Assembly (NCBI GenBank): GCA_035527455.1
Contig: DATLAN010000101.1
Span: 1-31,871, forward strand
Reading direction: 5' to 3'
Length of the DNA: 31,871 nucleotides
From: DATLAN01 sp035527455
Lineage (GTDB): Bacteria > Planctomycetota > Planctomycetia > Pirellulales > Thermoguttaceae
Part shown: positions 29,204 through 31,871 of the stretch, in pieces
How positions within the stretch are numbered: the stretch's first letter is position 1
Layout of the letters: each line of letters starts with the position of its first letter
Translations under genes and position numbers: made by a program
The notes under the pieces: model-generated
Told to the model about the DNA's origin: nothing
The model's input: only the letters and a program-made list of their open reading frames with translations
The model's database searches: none

Positions 29204-31645
29204 ATGAGAGCCGCGAATTGCTTGTGTCTGGCACTATTGCCTCTGCTCCTTTTCTCGTCCGCACCGGTTCTGGCCGATTCGGGCGGCAAAATCACCGAAG
29301 GACGCCTCGACGCCATCGGCCCGGAGGGCACGCCCCTGGGATCCTGCCCGCTGAAACACACCGAGGTCACCGCCGACGTGGCCGGGTTCATCGCCCGGGT
29401 GACCGTCCGGCAGCAGTTCCACAACCCGTTCAAGGACAAGATCGAGGCCGTTTACGTCTTCCCGCTCTCGCAGGACGCCGCCGTCGACCAGATGACCATG
29501 ACCGTGGGCGATCGGATCATCGTGGGCGAGATCAAGGAACGCGGCGAGGCCCGGGCGATCTACGAACAGGCCAAGGCCCAGGGACAGGTCGCCAGCCTGC
29601 TGGACCAGGAACGGCCCAACATCTTCACCCAGTCGGTCGCCAACATCGAGCCGGGCGAACAGGTCGACATCACGATCTCGTACACCGAGACGCTCGAGTG
29701 GAAAGACGGCGAGTATTCGTTCGACTTCCCCATGGTCGTCGGTCCGCGTTACATGCCGGGCAGTCCGACCGGGGCTGCGACCACCGGCTGGGCCCCGCCG
29801 ACCGACCAGGTGCCCGACGCCAATAAGATCTCACCGCCGGTCACGCCCGAGGGAACCCGCGCCGGACACGACATCTCCGTCACCGTGAATCTCGACGCCG
29901 GACTGCCCTTGCGGCGGATCGACTCGAAACAGCACGCCGTGCTGGTCGACTATGTGGATTCCGAGAAGACGCAGGCGGTGATCAAGCTCAAGCAGAGCAA
30001 GACGATCCCCAACAAGGACTTCGTGCTGGTCTACGAAACGGCCAGCGACCGGATCGAAGACACCGTGCTCACGCACACCGACGAGCGGGGCAACTTCTTC
30101 ACCATCGTGCTGCAACCGCCCAAACGCGTGCGGCAGGAACTGATCGTGCCCAAGGAGATCGTCTTCGTGATCGACAAGAGCGGCTCGATGAGCGGGTTCC
30201 CCATCGAGACGGCCAAGCGGGCGATGCGGCTTTGCATCGAGGGCCTGCACGGGAATGACACGTTCAACCTGATGACCTTCTCCGGCGGCGTGGGGTTCTG
30301 CTTCGACAAGCCGGTGTCCAATACCGACGATAATCGGATCAAGGCGCTGGCCTTCCTGGAAAGCCTCCAGGGCAGCGGCGGCACCGAAATGATGACGGCC
30401 ATCCACGCCTGCCTGGCCGGACAAGACGATCCCGAGCGCGTGCGGATCGTCTGCTTCATGACCGACGGATACGTGGGCAACGACATGGCGATCATCGACG
30501 CGGTGAAGCAGAACGCCGGCACGGCCCGGGTATTCTCCTTCGGGATCGGACGCTCGGTCAACCGTTTCCTCTTGGACGGCATGGCCCGGGCCGGACGCGG
30601 CGAGGTGCATTACATCCTCGACGAACAACAGGCCACCGGGGCGGCCGAGCGGTTCTACGAACGGGTGCGCTCGCCCGTGCTGACCGACGTGGCCCTGGAC
30701 TTCGGCGGCCTGGATGTCGAGGAGCTTTTCCCGATGCAAGTTCCCGACCTGTTCAGTTCCACGCCGGTGGTCGTCAAGGGGCGCTATAAGAAGGGCGGCC
30801 AAGGCACGATCACGCTTCGCGGCAAGACGGGCGAGGGCGACTTCGAGCGGAAGATCGACGTGACCTTGCCGGACGAGGAACCCGGCAACGACGTGCTCGC
30901 GCCGCTGTGGGCCCGGGCGAAAGTCGATCACCTGATGCACGGCGACCTGACCGGGATCCAACGAAGCAGTCCCGACCCGGCCACGAAGGAAGAGATTCTC
31001 GGGCTGGGCCTGCGGTATCGCCTGCTCACGCAGTTCACCAGCTTCGTGGCGGTCGAGAAGGTGAGGATCACCGAAGGCGGCCAGCCGCGAACCATCGCCG
31101 TGCCGGTCGAGATGCCCGAGGGCGTCAGCTACGAGGGCGTGTTCGGGGCCGACGCACGCGGCGGCAGAATGAACCTGGCGACGATGGCAAAGCGCAGCAG
31201 CGTGGCGAGCTACGGGGGCATGGCTTTGAAGAAATCGATGCCCGTTCCCAGCGCCGGCCGGCCGGCATTGCCCCCGGTTGAAAAGCAGGGTGAAGCGAAG
31301 TCCGAGGACAAGGAAGCGGACACTCCCGGCGAGAAGCCCGACGAGACGCAAGCGTTCATCAACAAGCTCGCGCCCGAGCTGCAAGGTCTGGCCGAAAAGG
31401 TGGCCAAGGAAGGCACCGATGGCAATCTGGCCGTCGGCAAGCTCCAGGTCAAGGCGGGCCGCGTCGAGATCCAGGTGCAACTCACCGCCCTGTCCGCGGA
31501 AGTATTGGCGAAGCTCGAGAAGCTCGGCTTCAAGCAACTCGCCCAGGCCAAGTCGGTCAAGTTGGTGATCGGCACCATCGACGTGAAGCAACTCGAAGCC
31601 CTCGCCAAATTGGCCGAGGTCCTCCGGGTAACGCCGTCGGTGTAG
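29204..31645 (+). CDS. Secreted VIT and von Willebrand A domain protein
   Basis: An 813-residue protein. Residues 1-24 are a signal peptide ending VLADS. Residues about 30-165 form a VIT domain like that of inter-alpha-trypsin inhibitor heavy chains (FHNPFKDKIEAVYVFPLSQDAAV, ERGEARAIYEQAKAQGQVASLL). The VWA domain (about 317-490) has a complete MIDAS: Asp324-x-Ser326-x-Ser328 in DKSGSMSG, a GGTEM Thr, and MTDGYVGND. The region to about 650 holds a beta domain and the segment YRLLTQFTSFVAVEKV typical of this protein class. The end (about 690-813) is a charged linker and helices. No membrane anchor or sorting signal is seen. Likely periplasmic or surface metal-dependent adhesion. AGGAG lies 7-9 nt before the ATG. 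Confidence 0.93.
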   Translation: MRAANCLCLALLPLLLFSSAPVLADSGGKITEGRLDAIGPEGTPLGSCPLKHTEVTADVAGFIARVTVRQQFHNPFKDKIEAVYVFPLSQDAAVDQMTMTVGDRIIVGEIKERGEARAIYEQAKAQGQVASLLDQERPNIFTQSVANIEPGEQVDITISYTETLEWKDGEYSFDFPMVVGPRYMPGSPTGAATTGWAPPTDQVPDANKISPPVTPEGTRAGHDISVTVNLDAGLPLRRIDSKQHAVLVDYVDSEKTQAVIKLKQSKTIPNKDFVLVYETASDRIEDTVLTHTDERGNFFTIVLQPPKRVRQELIVPKEIVFVIDKSGSMSGFPIETAKRAMRLCIEGLHGNDTFNLMTFSGGVGFCFDKPVSNTDDNRIKALAFLESLQGSGGTEMMTAIHACLAGQDDPERVRIVCFMTDGYVGNDMAIIDAVKQNAGTARVFSFGIGRSVNRFLLDGMARAGRGEVHYILDEQQATGAAERFYERVRSPVLTDVALDFGGLDVEELFPMQVPDLFSSTPVVVKGRYKKGGQGTITLRGKTGEGDFERKIDVTLPDEEPGNDVLAPLWARAKVDHLMHGDLTGIQRSSPDPATKEEILGLGLRYRLLTQFTSFVAVEKVRITEGGQPRTIAVPVEMPEGVSYEGVFGADARGGRMNLATMAKRSSVASYGGMALKKSMPVPSAGRPALPPVEKQGEAKSEDKEADTPGEKPDETQAFINKLAPELQGLAEKVAKEGTDGNLAVGKLQVKAGRVEIQVQLTALSAEVLAKLEKLGFKQLAQAKSVKLVIGTIDVKQLEALAKLAEVLRVTPSV

Positions 31646-31681
31646 AACGTTTCCCCGTCAGGCCAATTGATGTAATTCGAG

Positions 31682-31857
31682 CCAGCCTGAAAGGCTGGGA
31701 TATGACAGCCCAGGGCAACGCCCTGGGTGAAGAGGCGCCCCATTCAAGATGCCAGCCCTGAAAGGGCGACATTTTCGGGACTGACGCCGGTCATTTCGCC
31801 CCTTCGGGGCTTTCGCGTGCGGGTTGCTGCCCGATCCCCAGGGCGTTGCCCTGGGCT
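31682..31857. repeat. Cluster of palindromes after the VIT/VWA gene
   Basis: In order: hairpin CCAGCC/GGCTGG (31682-31698); AGCCCAGGGCAACGCCCTGG (from 31706); CAGCCCTGAAAGGGC; GCCCCTTCGGGGC (31798-31810); and CCCAGGGCGTTGCCCTGGGC (31837-31856), the inverted copy of the second. One of these may end the VIT/VWA transcript. No gene is seen to the window end. Confidence 0.85.
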
Positions 31858-31871
31858 TTCTCATTTTGCCC

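Overview
The window looks like chromosomal DNA of a planctomycete. It is GC-rich. It carries zinc-ribbon/single-membrane-segment proteins, a Tat-exported Gfo/Idh/MocA oxidoreductase, a secreted GH51 arabinofuranosidase, a VIT/VWA protein, TadG-like surface proteins and many dispersed palindromic repeats. The phylum is inferred from gene style only; there is no rRNA, tRNA or marker gene in the window to prove it. No phage genes, CRISPR array or plasmid functions are visible.

Layout. 1-9.5 kb (minus strand): DUF4139/MuiA-type protein, M24 aminopeptidase, accB, accC, a pyrophosphate-type phosphofructokinase, ribD and a zinc-ribbon membrane protein. 9.6-12.2 kb (plus): larB, nnrD and a nucleotidyltransferase-fold protein. 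12.5-16.5 kb (plus): GH51 arabinofuranosidase, a REP-associated tyrosine transposase (RAYT) bracketed by two copies of its own palindromic repeat, a 75-residue SelW/Rdx-type protein whose reading frame crosses an in-frame UGA, and a small secreted protein. 16.7-20.2 kb (minus): Tat-exported oxidoreductase and a tandem-GGDEF diguanylate cyclase. 20.2-24 kb (minus): two TadG-like proteins, a 49-residue relative, and two copies of a promoter plus c-di-GMP-I (GEMM-I) riboswitch cassette. 24.4-26.8 kb (plus): probable decayed toxin-antitoxin pair, acyltransferase, 5-formyl-THF cyclo-ligase. 26.8-28.9 kb (minus): secreted metzincin-like protease, stand-alone SAF-domain protein, small zincin-like metallopeptidase. 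29.2-31.6 kb (plus): VIT/VWA protein.

The two strongest discoveries are (1) a probable selenoprotein at 15860-16087, with a CxxU motif, a family-matching C-terminus after the UGA, and a 7-bp hairpin whose loop GGUCU sits 21 nt after the UGA; an ordinary gene caller would stop at the UGA and miss it; and (2) a c-di-GMP circuit at 18.5-22.5 kb: a diguanylate cyclase whose second GGDEF domain has lost its catalytic motif but kept an RxxD inhibitory-site motif, lying downstream of one GEMM-I riboswitch, while a second, duplicated riboswitch with its promoter leads a TadG-like surface protein gene.

A third theme is the repeats. Three sequence families of palindromes share GTAG at one end and CTAC at the other, the signature expected of REPs moved by RAYT enzymes. 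In four genes the TAG stop codon is the TAG of this GTAG.
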